A stretch of DNA of 64,000 bases from Leucobacter chinensis (GTDB taxonomy: Bacteria > Actinomycetota > Actinomycetes > Actinomycetales > Microbacteriaceae). Positions 1-8,132 of the stretch are shown piece after piece. The stretch covers positions 108,786-172,785 of the forward strand of contig NZ_JAHQZR010000013.1 of the NCBI RefSeq assembly GCF_019049105.1, given 5' to 3'. Every line of letters begins with the position of its first letter. The first letter of the stretch is position 1. The notes under the pieces are model-generated. The model ran no database searches. It was given only the letters and a program-made list of their open reading frames with translations, and was not told where the DNA came from. The position numbers and the translations under genes were made by a program.

Positions 1-120
1 GACACCCACATTTACGGCCCCGAATCAATTCACTTCTACACTCGGAGCAAGGCGATTACGACCCGCTGGCCAGATCCGTCAGAGTCGCAGATCGACCTCG
101 GCTTCCCGAGCAACGACTAG
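1..120 (+). CDS. mmsA: CoA-acylating methylmalonate-semialdehyde dehydrogenase, C-terminal end only
   Basis: Frame 1 is open from the window edge to a TAG at 118-120 and gives 39 residues. They contain HFYTRSKAITTRWPD, which matches the conserved C-terminus of the methylmalonate/malonate-semialdehyde dehydrogenase family (FYT..K..T.RWP). These enzymes oxidise malonate- or methylmalonate-semialdehyde to acetyl- or propionyl-CoA in valine and beta-alanine breakdown. The following aminotransferase starts 26 bp downstream on the same strand, so the two are probably one operon and consecutive steps. The catalytic part lies outside the window, so the assignment rests on the tail and the context. 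Confidence 0.75.
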   Translation, partial: DTHIYGPESIHFYTRSKAITTRWPDPSESQIDLGFPSND

Positions 121-146
121 TCACACGCAGAAAGTGAGAGACATCA

Positions 147-1532
147 ATGGCTGATTACACAGATCTCAACGGCGCCGAACAGAGCTTCGGCGACAACGCT
201 GCCCAGCGCGAAGTGCGCGAGAACGACCGCAACTACGTGTTTCACTCGTGGTCGGCACAGGGCAAGATCGATCCGCTGCCCATCGCAAAGGGTGAGGGCG
301 TGCGCTTTTGGGATTACGATGGCAACGAATACCTTGACTTCTCGTCACAGCTCGTAAACCTCAACATCGGGCACGGGCACCCGAAGATGATCAAGGCGAT
401 TCAGGACCAGGCTGCACGCCTCGCGACCATTCAGCCCGCCTTCGCCAACGACGTGCGCGGCGAGCTCGCGAAGAAGATCGTCGAGAAGTCGTTTGACGGC
501 GCCCGCTCGGTGTTCTTCACGAACGGCGGAGCCGAAGCCATCGAGTACGCCGTGCGCCTCGCGCGCCACCACACCGGCCGCCAGAAAGTCATGACGCGCT
601 ACCGTTCGTACCACGGCTCGACCGGCACCGCGATCATGATGACGGGCGAGCCCCGCCGCTGGGCCAACGGCATCATCGACGGATCGGTCGTGCACTTCTT
701 CGGGCCCTACGCCTACCGCTCGGCATTCTTCGCCGAGACCCCGGAGCAGGAGTCGGAGCGCGCACTCGCACACCTCGAACAGCAGATCGAGGTCGAGGGC
801 CCCGGAACCATCGCCGCGATCGTGCTCGAAACCGTCACCGGCACCAACGGCGTGTTCGTGCCGCCTCCGGGCTACCTCGAGGGCGTTCGCGCGCTGTGCG
901 ACAAGTACGGCATCATGATGATCTGCGACGAGGTCATGGTCGGCTTCGGCCGCACCGGCGAGTGGTTCGCCTACCAGGGCTTCGACGTGAAGCCCGACCT
1001 CGTCACCTTCGCGAAGGGCGTGAACTCGGGATACGTGCCGCTCGGCGGCGTCGTCATCTCAGAGGCTGTGCACAACAGTTTCGTTGACCGCCCCTTCCCG
1101 GGCGGCCTCACCTACTCGGGCCATCCGCTCGCCTGCGCCGCGGGGCTTGCGACCTTCGACATCTTCGAAGATGAGCGGATCATCGAGCGCACGCGAGACC
1201 TCGGCGAGCGCGTCGTCGCTCCCCGGCTCGCCGAGATGCTCGAGAAGCATCCCTCGGTTGGCGAGGTGCGCGGCAAGGGCCTCTTCTGGGCGATCGAGCT
1301 CGTGAAGAACAAGGAGACCCGAGAGGCGCTCGTGCCGTTCAACGCGGCCGGTGACGACGCTGCGCCCTTCAACGCCGTTGTCGCGGCGTGCAAGAAGGCG
1401 GGCCTCTGGCCGTTCGCCGCGGGCAACCGCCTGCAGGTCGCGCCGCCGCTCATCATCAGCGAAGAAGACCTCGTGAAGGGCCTCGACATCATCGACGAGG
1501 CACTCACGGTCGCTGACGGCTACACCGTTTAG
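147..1532 (+). CDS. class III PLP-dependent aminotransferase (omega-amino acid/beta-alanine type)
   Basis: A full-length class III aminotransferase of 461 residues. The family transfers a terminal amino group (beta-alanine, GABA, 3-aminoisobutyrate and similar) to a keto acid, using pyridoxal phosphate in the cytosol. NGGAEA at residues 126-131 forms the phosphate-binding turn. DEVMVGFGRTG at 261-271 is the class signature, and Lys290 in FAKG should be the Schiff-base lysine. It lies just downstream of mmsA, whose substrate is the semialdehyde such a transaminase makes, so a beta-alanine or 3-amino-2-methylpropanoate role fits best. The ATG follows GAGAGACATCA. The exact donor cannot be read from sequence. 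Confidence 0.88.
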   Translation: MADYTDLNGAEQSFGDNAAQREVRENDRNYVFHSWSAQGKIDPLPIAKGEGVRFWDYDGNEYLDFSSQLVNLNIGHGHPKMIKAIQDQAARLATIQPAFANDVRGELAKKIVEKSFDGARSVFFTNGGAEAIEYAVRLARHHTGRQKVMTRYRSYHGSTGTAIMMTGEPRRWANGIIDGSVVHFFGPYAYRSAFFAETPEQESERALAHLEQQIEVEGPGTIAAIVLETVTGTNGVFVPPPGYLEGVRALCDKYGIMMICDEVMVGFGRTGEWFAYQGFDVKPDLVTFAKGVNSGYVPLGGVVISEAVHNSFVDRPFPGGLTYSGHPLACAAGLATFDIFEDERIIERTRDLGERVVAPRLAEMLEKHPSVGEVRGKGLFWAIELVKNKETREALVPFNAAGDDAAPFNAVVAACKKAGLWPFAAGNRLQVAPPLIISEEDLVKGLDIIDEALTVADGYTV

Positions 1533-1560
1533 AGGCGCTGCGGCGGCGGTTGCTGCCGCA

Positions 1561-1614
1561 GCTTCCCCGCTGCTGCCGCCGCTTCCACTGCTGCCGCTTC
1601 CCCGCTGCTGCCGC
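1561..1614. repeat. short GC-rich tandem repeat in the 1533-1910 intergenic gap
   Basis: GCTTCCCCGCTGCTGCCGC occurs at 1561-1579 and again, unchanged, at 1596-1614. A variant copy (GCTTCCACTGCTGCCGC) lies between them at 1581-1597. The 378-bp gap between the convergent aminotransferase and permease genes holds this repeat and the long inverted repeat at 1783-1834. I see no credible gene in it: open frames there are products of the repetitive, stop-poor composition. Confidence 0.7.
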
Positions 1615-1782
1615 TGCGGGGCTCAGGCGGATCGGGGGCTTTCGCACCGCGATCCGCCTGAGGTGGCTGTTGCCGCCGCTGTCGCCGCTACTTCCGCGAA
1701 CGCGCGGGGAACAAGCTCTTGTGGGCTTGCGCCCTGCGCGTTTTGCGTTCTTGCGGCGCGATTTCTCGTCGTTTTCGCGCCT

Positions 1783-1834
1783 ACTTGACGAAAAGCAGGG
1801 TGTTGCGCGGCAAACACCCTACTTTTCGTCAAGT
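1783..1834. terminator. long inverted repeat between convergent genes, possible bidirectional terminator
   Basis: The arms are 22 bp each (1783-1804 and 1813-1834) with one mismatch that still allows a G-U pair, and the loop is 8 nt. The arms contain AAAAG/CTTTT tracts. It sits between two genes that end towards each other, where a transcription stop for both strands is expected. No U-tract follows the stem: the T-rich run lies inside the stem. That is unusual for an intrinsic terminator, so it could instead be a repeat element. Confidence 0.55.
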
Positions 1835-1910
1835 GGATCGGCGGCGCCGGCCCCAACACCGGTCACCGGCCCGCAGCCGCGAGCCGCCGGCTGAGCCTGG
1901 CACCCCGCCC

Positions 1911-3347
1911 CTACCGCTCGTCGATGCTGATCGGCCCGGTCTCGTCGACGAGGAAGTGGCGCTCGCGCCCCTTGCCCTTGCAGAACAGCTGGTAGCTCGC
2001 GAAGAGAATGAGCACCCACACGACGCCCACGATGAGCGCCGGGCGGGTCGACTCGACGAGGCCGATCATGATGATGACGAAGCCGATGAACCCGATCGTG
2101 AGGTACGAGGCGAGCGGCCACAGTGGCACAGGGAATTCGCTCGGCAGGAGGCCTTCGCGCGCGATCTCGCGCTTCATGCGCACGTGTGAGATGAGGATCA
2201 TGAGCCACACGAGCACGGTCGCGAAGGTCGCGAGGGCGGCGATGAGGAAGAAGATTTGGTCGGGGAAGAGGGCGTTGAGCACGACGCCAACGAGCAGCGC
2301 CGAGACCATCGTGACGACGGTGAGCCAGGGCACACCGTTGCGGGTGAGCTTCATGAAGGCCTTGGGCGCCTGGCCCTGTTCAGCGAGGCCGTGCAGCATG
2401 CGGCCGGCGCCGAAGATGTCGGCGTTGATGGCCGAGACGGCGGCGGTGATGACGACGACGTTGAGCACGTGGGCCGCGCCCGAAATGCCGAGCGATTCGA
2501 AGATCGACACAAAAGGGCTCTTCTCGCCCGTGATCGTGTTCCACGGCTGCAGCGACATGATGACGCCGAGGGTGAGTACGTAAAAGAGCAGGATGCGCAT
2601 GGGCACCGAGTTGATAGCCTTCGGAATCACCTTGCGCGGCTCCTGTGCCTCGCCAGCGGTAATGCCGATGACCTCGATGCCGCCGAACGCAAACATGACG
2701 ATCGTGAACGACGCGAGCAGCCCCCACAGCCCGTTTGGCATGAAGCCGCCGTGTGACACGAGGTTCTGAATGCCCGCCGCGTTTTCGCCCTGGTTACCGA
2801 GGCCGAAGATCATGATCGCGATTCCCCCGACGATCATGAGCACGATGGCCGTGATTTTGATGAGCGAGAACCAGAACTCGAGCTCGCCGAACACCTTAAC
2901 GCTAATGAGGTTGAGCGCCGCGATGAAGAAGACGATCGCGAGCACCCAGATCCACCGCTCTACATCGGGAAACCAGAAGCCCATGTAGAGCCCGAACGCG
3001 GTGACGTCGGCGAGAGCGACGACAAACATCTCGAACGTGTAGGTCCACCCCGCGACGAAGCCCGCGAAAGGGCCGACGTAGCGCGAGGCGTACTGGGCGA
3101 ATGAGCCCGAAACGGGGTGGCGCACGGCCATCTCGCCGAGCGCGCGCATCACCATGAATACGGCGGCGCCGCCCACGATGTATGCGATGAGCACGGCGGG
3201 GCCCGCACTTTGAATGGCGCCGGCCGAGCCCATGAAGAGACCGGTGCCGATGGCCGACCCGAGGGCCATCCAGCGAATGTGTCGCGCGGTGAGGCCACGT
3301 TTCAGCGTGGCCGGTGGGCTGGTCTGAGTCTGAAGGTTCATGATCAT
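1911..3347 (-). CDS. amino acid permease, APC superfamily (AAT family, GabP/AnsP-like)
   Basis: A 478-residue integral membrane protein with about 12 hydrophobic segments. The N-terminal part carries the AAT-family pattern: [21 protein letters not shown] at about residues 19-39, then [10 protein letters not shown]. Such permeases are proton symporters for amino acids, including GABA, asparagine, proline and aromatic residues. It faces the omega-aminotransferase across a convergent gap, which suggests it may import that enzyme's substrate, but this is inference. Two in-frame ATGs exist: the second (3341) has the better-spaced GAGG, so the true start may be two codons later. Confidence 0.85.
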   Translation of the reverse strand: MIMNLQTQTSPPATLKRGLTARHIRWMALGSAIGTGLFMGSAGAIQSAGPAVLIAYIVGGAAVFMVMRALGEMAVRHPVSGSFAQYASRYVGPFAGFVAGWTYTFEMFVVALADVTAFGLYMGFWFPDVERWIWVLAIVFFIAALNLISVKVFGELEFWFSLIKITAIVLMIVGGIAIMIFGLGNQGENAAGIQNLVSHGGFMPNGLWGLLASFTIVMFAFGGIEVIGITAGEAQEPRKVIPKAINSVPMRILLFYVLTLGVIMSLQPWNTITGEKSPFVSIFESLGISGAAHVLNVVVITAAVSAINADIFGAGRMLHGLAEQGQAPKAFMKLTRNGVPWLTVVTMVSALLVGVVLNALFPDQIFFLIAALATFATVLVWLMILISHVRMKREIAREGLLPSEFPVPLWPLASYLTIGFIGFVIIMIGLVESTRPALIVGVVWVLILFASYQLFCKGKGRERHFLVDETGPISIDER

Positions 3348-3603
3348 CCTCGTTCGTCAGTGAATGGGGGGATATGCGCGTAAGCGCAACCCTCACCGTA
3401 ATCACGTGTGACGTTCGGTATTGCGAAACCGGCCTGAAATCTGGCACCCCAGACAGGAAATGGATGCGGATCGGGGCCCGACCGCAAACGCTTTCGCGCC
3501 CCGAAAGCCGAGCCGTCGCATCGGCAGTAGCGACCCGGCCGCGGGCCCGGGGCAAACTGGCGCGGCCGGAGCCGCCGCCGGTGCCGGAGCCGCCGCCCGT
3601 CGC

Positions 3604-4182
3604 CTAGATCAGCGCAGTCAGTTGCTCGAGCTCGTGGCGCTCGCGTGGGCTGAGCTCCTGCTCGAGCTGCTTTGGGTTGAGCCCGGCCTCGTGCGGGTCG
3701 GTCGTCTTGCCGATCGCGGTGCACGACACAATGCGGTGCGCGTCGGTGAGGTCGAGGGCGTCGTGCATGCCCTCGGCGTCGAAACCGCCGACCTGGTGCA
3801 GGTGAAAGCCCTGCGACTGAACCTGCAGTGTGAAGTACGCGACCGCCTGGCCGAGGTCGTACACGGCCCAGGGGCGGTCGTTGCCCTCGGTGTCGCGCAC
3901 CGTCGCGATGTTGGCCACGAGCGCGCTCGCGTGCTGCGCCCATTCGGCGTTCACAGGCACGAGGTGCTGAAGAATGATGTCGAACTCGCGGGTGCCACGC
4001 TTTGCCACCACGAAGCGGGCGGGCTGGCTGTTGTTCGCCGAGGGCGCCCAGCGTGCAGCCTCGAGGGCGGCAACCACGATGTCGTCGCTCAACTCGACAC
4101 CCGAATCAAAGGCCCTGGGGCTCCAGCGTTCTTTGATCATGTCCAAGACTGGAACAGAGGTGACGGCGTGCTTATGCGACAT
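3604..4182 (-). CDS. nitroreductase family protein
   Basis: A 192-residue member of the FMN-dependent nitroreductase fold. ERWSPRAFD at residues 18-26 is the usual N-terminal FMN-binding motif, followed by ALEAARWAPSANNSQPARFVV, in which the PSANNSQP stretch is conserved. Enzymes of this family reduce nitro groups, quinones or flavins with NAD(P)H. It is the last gene of a minus-strand operon with an LLM flavin monooxygenase, MarR regulator and FMN reductase, so a redox role linked to those is likely. AGGAG lies 5 nt before the ATG. The 256-bp gap downstream contains an 18-bp-period duplication (CCGGAGCCGCCGCC at about 3566 and 3584) and no gene. The gap is also the upstream region of the permease. 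Confidence 0.85.
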   Translation of the reverse strand: MSHKHAVTSVPVLDMIKERWSPRAFDSGVELSDDIVVAALEAARWAPSANNSQPARFVVAKRGTREFDIILQHLVPVNAEWAQHASALVANIATVRDTEGNDRPWAVYDLGQAVAYFTLQVQSQGFHLHQVGGFDAEGMHDALDLTDAHRIVSCTAIGKTTDPHEAGLNPKQLEQELSPRERHELEQLTALI

Positions 4183-4319
4183 GGTTCTCCTGGTGTTGTG
4201 TGGGCCTCAAAGCGGCCCATTGAGTGTATCCGAGCAAACTCGGAGTGTTCTTGGTGTTCGGCGCCTGGTGCCGGCCCGGGATCAGCGCGGGCGGCATCTG
4301 GCGTAACTGGCGCCGGGTA

Positions 4320-4994
4320 TTACTGGGCCGATCCGCCGCCGGTCGCGAGCTTCATGAGATCAGAGCTCAGGTCGATGCCGAGCTCGGTGCCACCGGCCGA
4401 TCCGTAGGAGTGCTGGTAGCTCTGCCACGAGGTGTCGCGCACGCCCTCGGCGAAGCCGGCCTCGATGAGCAGCGCGAGCTCGGTCGCGGCGCGGTCGATG
4501 CGGGTGGTCATGTCGGGCGAACTCCAGTCTTCGGCGGTCGCGAACAGCGCCGTCGGAACCGTCAGCGTGCGCAGGTACGCAAAGAGCGGCCGAACCTGGT
4601 CGTCGACCACGAGTGCGTGGCGTGCGGTGCCCGCGGTCGCGGCGAGAATCACGGGCTTGCCGATGAGCAGATCGTTGTCGAGCACCTGGAAGAAGCCGGT
4701 AAAGAGGGCGCTCGGCCCCGCCTTGTAAATCGGAGTGCTCGCGATGATGCCGTCGGCGGTGCGCAGCGTCTCGCTGGCGCGCTCGAGCTCGGGCGTGAGC
4801 AGTCCCGTCGTGAGGGCCGTCGCGATGTCGTTTGCGAGCGGCTTGAGGCTCACCACCTTGGCGGTCGCGGTGACGCCGCGCTGCTTCGCGACCTCCATGA
4901 CGCGCGCCGCGATCTTGTCTGAGAGCATGCGGGTGGTCGAGGGGTCGCTCGTGCCCGCGTCAACGATCACGAGCTGCTTGGTGTGCTGTTGCAT
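4320..4994 (-). CDS. NAD(P)H-dependent FMN reductase, CE1759 type
   Basis: A 224-residue flavodoxin-like protein: the N-terminus LVIVDAGTSDPSTTRML and the STPIYKAGPSALFTGFFQVLD stretch (about residues 90-110) match the NADPH-dependent FMN reductase family. The family known from Corynebacterium as CE1759 is almost always paired with an LLM-class flavin-dependent oxidoreductase of CE1758 type, to which it supplies reduced FMN. That partner is present two genes upstream (5554-6738). The intervening gene is a MarR regulator. The gap to the MarR gene is 51 bp. The substrate of the pair is unknown. Confidence 0.85.
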   Translation of the reverse strand: MQQHTKQLVIVDAGTSDPSTTRMLSDKIAARVMEVAKQRGVTATAKVVSLKPLANDIATALTTGLLTPELERASETLRTADGIIASTPIYKAGPSALFTGFFQVLDNDLLIGKPVILAATAGTARHALVVDDQVRPLFAYLRTLTVPTALFATAEDWSSPDMTTRIDRAATELALLIEAGFAEGVRDTSWQSYQHSYGSAGGTELGIDLSSDLMKLATGGGSAQ

Positions 4995-5045
4995 GGGATA
5001 AACCTTTGGGTGTTGGCGGCCGTGCCGCGGGGTGGTCGGGTTACG

Positions 5046-5486
5046 TTACTCTGGGCGGGTCGACTGTGCGAGCTTCTCGCAGATTCGCTGCAGTTCACGC
5101 ATCTCGTCGTCATCGAGTGCGCGCATGCCCCGCGCGACGTCGGCGGCGTGGGCCATGCCGGCGATCCGCTGCACTTCGCGCCCCTCGTCGGTGAGCGCGA
5201 GGCGCACGGCCCGCCGGTCGCTGTCGTCGGTCACGCGCGAGATGAGCCCGCGGCACACGAGCCGGTCGACGAGCCGCGACAGTGCCGGCTGGCTGAGCAG
5301 CACCCCCTCACGCAAGTCAGCGAGGCGAATCGCATCCCGCTGCTTCGAGAGCGTGTAGAGCACGTCGTACTCGCTCATGCTCACCTCGCTCCAACTGTCG
5401 GCCTCCTTGAAGCCCCGCATGAGCGCGGTGTGGGCGGTAAAAAGCGCCTCCCACGAGGCATTCGCGAGTTTCACGTTCGTGTTCAT
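5046..5486 (-). CDS. MarR family transcriptional regulator
   Basis: A 146-residue winged-helix protein. LADLREGVLLSQPALSRLVD (about residues 60-79) is the recognition helix region. The wing follows as RVTDDSDRRAVRLALTDEGRE, the hallmark DxRxxxLxLTxxG pattern of MarR proteins. It lies between the two genes of the flavin-monooxygenase pair and is probably co-transcribed, so autoregulation of this operon is the simplest model. A palindrome overlapping the operon's -10 box (6774-6793) is the candidate operator. The ligand is unknown; MarR proteins usually sense phenolic or oxidising compounds. Confidence 0.9.
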   Translation of the reverse strand: MNTNVKLANASWEALFTAHTALMRGFKEADSWSEVSMSEYDVLYTLSKQRDAIRLADLREGVLLSQPALSRLVDRLVCRGLISRVTDDSDRRAVRLALTDEGREVQRIAGMAHAADVARGMRALDDDEMRELQRICEKLAQSTRPE

Positions 5487-5553
5487 CGGGGCTCCTAGGG
5501 TGTTGTCGTTGCGTGCTTTCGTGCGGATCGGGCCCAGCCTGGGCCCACGCGGT

Positions 5554-6738
5554 CTAGAGACCGAACGCGCTACCGCCTGCCGAAGTGCTGTCCTGGTAGG
5601 GCGATCCGCCGGTCACGTTGTCGCCGCGGTTGGCGTTCGGGCGAGGCTGGCGTGGCTCGGCGTCGCCGTACTTCGCCTTGACGCGATCGGCGTGCGACGG
5701 CGTGTTCGGAACCTCAGGGTCACGGCGCGACGCGAGCTCCTTGCGCAACACGGGCACGACCTCTGAGCCGAGAAGCTCGATCTGCTCGAGCACGATCTCG
5801 ATGGGGAGCCCGGCGTGATCCACCAGGAAAAGCTGGCGCATGTAGTCGCCAAACGAGTCGTGGAACGTGAGCGTCTTGTCGATCACCTCTTGCGGGCTGC
5901 CGACCGAGAGCGGCGTCATCTCGCTGAACTGCTCGAGCGTCGGACCGTGACCGTACACGGGCGCCTCGTTGAAGTAGGGCCTGAAGCCCTCGTAGGCATC
6001 CTGCGACTTCTTCGCGATGAACGCCTGGCCGCCGAGCCCGACGATCGCCTGCTTCTTCGCGCCGTGGCCGTAGTGCTCGTAGCGCTCGCGGTAAAACTCG
6101 ACGAGCCGCATCGAGTGCTCAGTCGGAGCGAAAATGTGGTTCGCGAAAAACCCGTCGCCGTAGTAGGCCGCCTGCTCGGCAATCTCAGGGGTGCGGATCG
6201 ACCCATGCCACACAAATGGCGCCACGTCATCGAGGGGGCGCGGCGTCGAGGTGAAGCCACGCAGCGGCGTGCGGAAGTTGCCCTCGTAGTCAACGACATC
6301 TTCGGCCCAGAGCTTGTGCAGCAGGTTGTAGTTCTCGAGGGCGAGTGGCAGCGCCGTGCGAATGTCTTTGCCGAACCAGGGGTACACGGGCGCGGTGTTG
6401 CCGCGGCCCAGCATGAGGTCCATACGGCCGTCGGCGAGGTGCTGCAGCATCGCGTACTCTTCGGCGAGGCGCACGGGGTCGTTCGTAGTAATGAGCGTCG
6501 TCGAGGTGGTCAGCTTGATGCGCTCGGTCTGCGCTGCCACGTACGCGAGAAACGTGGTCGGGCTTGACGAGAAGAACGGCGGGTTGTGGTGCTCGCCGAT
6601 CGCGAAGACATCGAGGCCCACCTCTTCGGCCTTCTTGGCGATTTGCGCGGTCTGCTTGATGCGCTCGGCCTCGCTCGGGGTGTAGCCCGTCACGGGGTTG
6701 CGGGTGATGTCGCTGACGCTGAAGAGTCCAAATTCCAC
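5554..6738 (-). CDS. LLM class flavin-dependent oxidoreductase, CE1758 type
   Basis: A bacterial luciferase-like TIM-barrel monooxygenase that uses reduced FMN and oxygen. The N-terminus VEFGLFSVSDI, AIGEHHNPPFFSSSPTTFLAYVA and the block beginning GRGNTAPVYPWFG are typical. I chose the GTG at 6738, giving 394 residues: it has AAGGAG 6-7 nt upstream and begins at the conserved EFGLFS strand. The ATG at 6789 would add 17 unconserved residues and lies inside the predicted promoter. It heads a four-gene operon (MarR, FMN reductase, nitroreductase downstream). The C-terminal 40 residues are Gly/Asn/Arg-rich and look disordered. Confidence 0.87.
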   Translation of the reverse strand: MEFGLFSVSDITRNPVTGYTPSEAERIKQTAQIAKKAEEVGLDVFAIGEHHNPPFFSSSPTTFLAYVAAQTERIKLTTSTTLITTNDPVRLAEEYAMLQHLADGRMDLMLGRGNTAPVYPWFGKDIRTALPLALENYNLLHKLWAEDVVDYEGNFRTPLRGFTSTPRPLDDVAPFVWHGSIRTPEIAEQAAYYGDGFFANHIFAPTEHSMRLVEFYRERYEHYGHGAKKQAIVGLGGQAFIAKKSQDAYEGFRPYFNEAPVYGHGPTLEQFSEMTPLSVGSPQEVIDKTLTFHDSFGDYMRQLFLVDHAGLPIEIVLEQIELLGSEVVPVLRKELASRRDPEVPNTPSHADRVKAKYGDAEPRQPRPNANRGDNVTGGSPYQDSTSAGGSAFGL

Positions 6739-6772
6739 GGGGTGCTCCTTGGGGTGTGTTCGATGCATCTGA

Positions 6773-6793
6773 ATTATATGCGTATGCATGTAA
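6773..6793 (-). promoter_or_regulatory. promoter with overlapping palindromic operator of the flavin-monooxygenase operon
   Basis: On the minus strand TATAAT (6778-6773) is a perfect -10 box about 35 nt before the GTG start of the monooxygenase gene. It is overlapped by a 20-bp imperfect palindrome, TTATATGCGTATGCATGTAA at 6774-6793, in which 16 of 20 positions match the reverse complement. MarR proteins typically bind such 16-20 bp palindromes over promoters, and a MarR gene is the second gene of the operon. No good -35 box is visible. Confidence 0.55.
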
Positions 6794-6923
6794 TAACGTC
6801 TGGGTGCTGGGTTTATTCCCGCGAGCTTCTATCGTTTCTGTTTAGAAGGCTTTCTGGCTTTACTTTTTGTCTTTCTTGCTGTTCTCTCGTGCTCGGCTCG
6901 TGATACGAACTGCTGTACGAACT

Positions 6924-6986
6924 ATTGCCTGATTTTTGAGCGAAAAGCACCCGAAAAGGCTCAAAAGCGGCGAAAAATCAAGCAAT
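6924..6986 (-). terminator. nested inverted repeat at the end of the AbiEi/VSR-like gene
   Basis: Two alternative hairpins overlap. An inner one pairs TTTTGAGC (6934-6941) with GCTCAAAA (6959-6966). An outer one pairs 6924-6937 with 6973-6986 (13 of 14). The stop codon of the minus-strand gene lies inside the outer right arm. The position suits a transcription stop for that gene, ahead of the flavin operon. The tract of A/T is inside the stems. Confidence 0.45.
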
Positions 6987-7799
6987 GGTTGCTAGCGGGG
7001 CGCCCAGAAGAGCTTCAGTGCGCGTGCGGAGTTCGTGCTGGTATCGGTAAAGCAGGCTCGCCGTCACCCTTAATGTGTGCCAGCCGGCGGCTGCGTAAGC
7101 TGAGTATTTTTCGATGTCACGGTTCCACTGACGGGTGGTAACTCTGTGATGGTCACCTTCATACTCCACGGCGACTCTGAGGCGAGGGTATGCAATCTCA
7201 CTGCACCCGAGAAATTCACCTCTTGTATTGCGCACGTCGTAGTCGAGCGCTTCGGGAGGATAGCCCCACGACGCTAAAAGGAGCCGAAGGTGTGACTCTG
7301 GCACTGAGGCTGCGTGCTCTGTGAGCTGTTGCAACTGGTTGGCGAGCAGCGCTCGGTGTGGTCGGTATGGGGTTGCGGTGATGCGCTCGAGTTCTTTCCG
7401 AGTCGCAAGCGGTTGTCGTGAGTAGCGTGATGTTCCGCCGATGCGAGGCCGATGTAGAACGGCATCACCCAACGCGATCGCATCAGCAACTGGTAACGAA
7501 GGAGCGAGTACAGCCCAGGTATGCGCGGGGCTGCCGAGGGCTTTCTCGTGTGAAAAAACGATCTCTGCAAAATTGGCCCCCACCTGCACAGAGCGAATAC
7601 CTCGTCGTTGAAGACGGCCCACTCCTCGTATAGAACTCACCGTGATTGGCGTCTGAGCAGTGACCTGCACTGGTAATCCCCACATGAGTGCCGCTGTCTC
7701 GTGCGAGAAAAACTGTCCGGTGCGTAGATGTGAGGCAACACCATTTGCGCGCGAAAGATGCGCCGTTCGAAGGGCTGCGTACGACGTATGAACCGACAT
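6978..7799 (-). CDS. hypothetical protein with C-terminal VSR/DUF559-like endonuclease fold (AbiEi-like family)
   Basis: A 273-residue protein of a type widespread in Actinobacteria and often annotated as AbiEi-family antitoxin-like or DUF559. The C-terminal third (CSEIAYPRLRVAVEYEGDHHR, then WNRDIEKYSAYAAAGWHTLRV) has the hydrophobic-strand-E-x-E-G pattern of very-short-patch-repair-like PD-(D/E)XK nucleases. The middle (FSHETAALMWGLPV) resembles the AbiEi core. The N-terminal winged helix usual in AbiEi proteins is not evident. No AbiEii-like toxin partner is adjacent, so an antitoxin role is doubtful. No in-frame start exists upstream of this ATG before a stop. Base composition is lower in GC than the neighbours. 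Confidence 0.7.
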   Translation of the reverse strand: MSVHTSYAALRTAHLSRANGVASHLRTGQFFSHETAALMWGLPVQVTAQTPITVSSIRGVGRLQRRGIRSVQVGANFAEIVFSHEKALGSPAHTWAVLAPSLPVADAIALGDAVLHRPRIGGTSRYSRQPLATRKELERITATPYRPHRALLANQLQQLTEHAASVPESHLRLLLASWGYPPEALDYDVRNTRGEFLGCSEIAYPRLRVAVEYEGDHHRVTTRQWNRDIEKYSAYAAAGWHTLRVTASLLYRYQHELRTRTEALLGAPLATIA

Positions 7800-7946
7800 G
7801 GTGTGAGTCTGCCCGGGGCAGCACGCAATGAACGAGGCTCCTCACAGGAGTTAAAGACAATGCAGCTCATGGCGGCATGTGAACGGCTAACAGAGCTGCG
7901 TCGTCGAAATGCCAACGGGCTTACATGCCCAACACACAAAAGCACC

Positions 7947-7990
7947 AACCCAGCCCCGCAAAGCACCCAACCCAGCCCCGCAAAGCACCC
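7947..7990. repeat. 22-bp perfect tandem duplication and AGCTC microrepeat in the 7800-8132 gap
   Basis: A 22-bp unit beginning AACCCAGCCCCGCAAAGC is present twice head-to-tail (7947-7968, 7969-7990) without mismatch. It is followed by AGCTC three times (7991-8005) and a third partial copy (CAGCCCCGCAA). The rest of the 333-bp gap holds the terminator of the aspartate aminotransferase gene and otherwise shows nothing gene-like. The region is C/A-rich on the plus strand and poor in stops, which makes spurious open frames. Confidence 0.75.
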
Positions 7991-8043
7991 AGCTCAGCTC
8001 AGCTCAGCCCAGCCCCGCAACGCCACCACCGAACCCCACCCCC

Positions 8044-8107
8044 AAAAAAACGCAAAAGCGGGGTGCGGATCGCGCGGCCCGCAGTGGGCCCCGATCCGCA
8101 CCCCGCT
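8044..8107 (-). terminator. intrinsic terminator of the aspartate aminotransferase gene
   Basis: A perfect 16-bp stem, AGCGGGGTGCGGATCG at 8057-8072 with its complement at 8092-8107, encloses a 19-nt loop with its own GGCCC/GGGCC stem. On the minus strand it is followed by TTTTGCGTTTTTTT. It starts 26 bp after the stop codon of the minus-strand gene. Confidence 0.9.
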
Positions 8108-8132
8108 GGCGTCGAACGAAGGGGCGCGCGCC

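Noticed and set aside
1550..1894. Open frame in the repeat-rich gap after the aminotransferase
   Set aside because: Composition is driven by the CTG/CCG repeat; no ribosome-binding site and no domain.
3421..4407. A long plus-strand open frame (328 codons) opposite the nitroreductase gene
   Set aside because: It is antisense to a well-conserved gene, has no recognisable domain and follows from high third-position GC.
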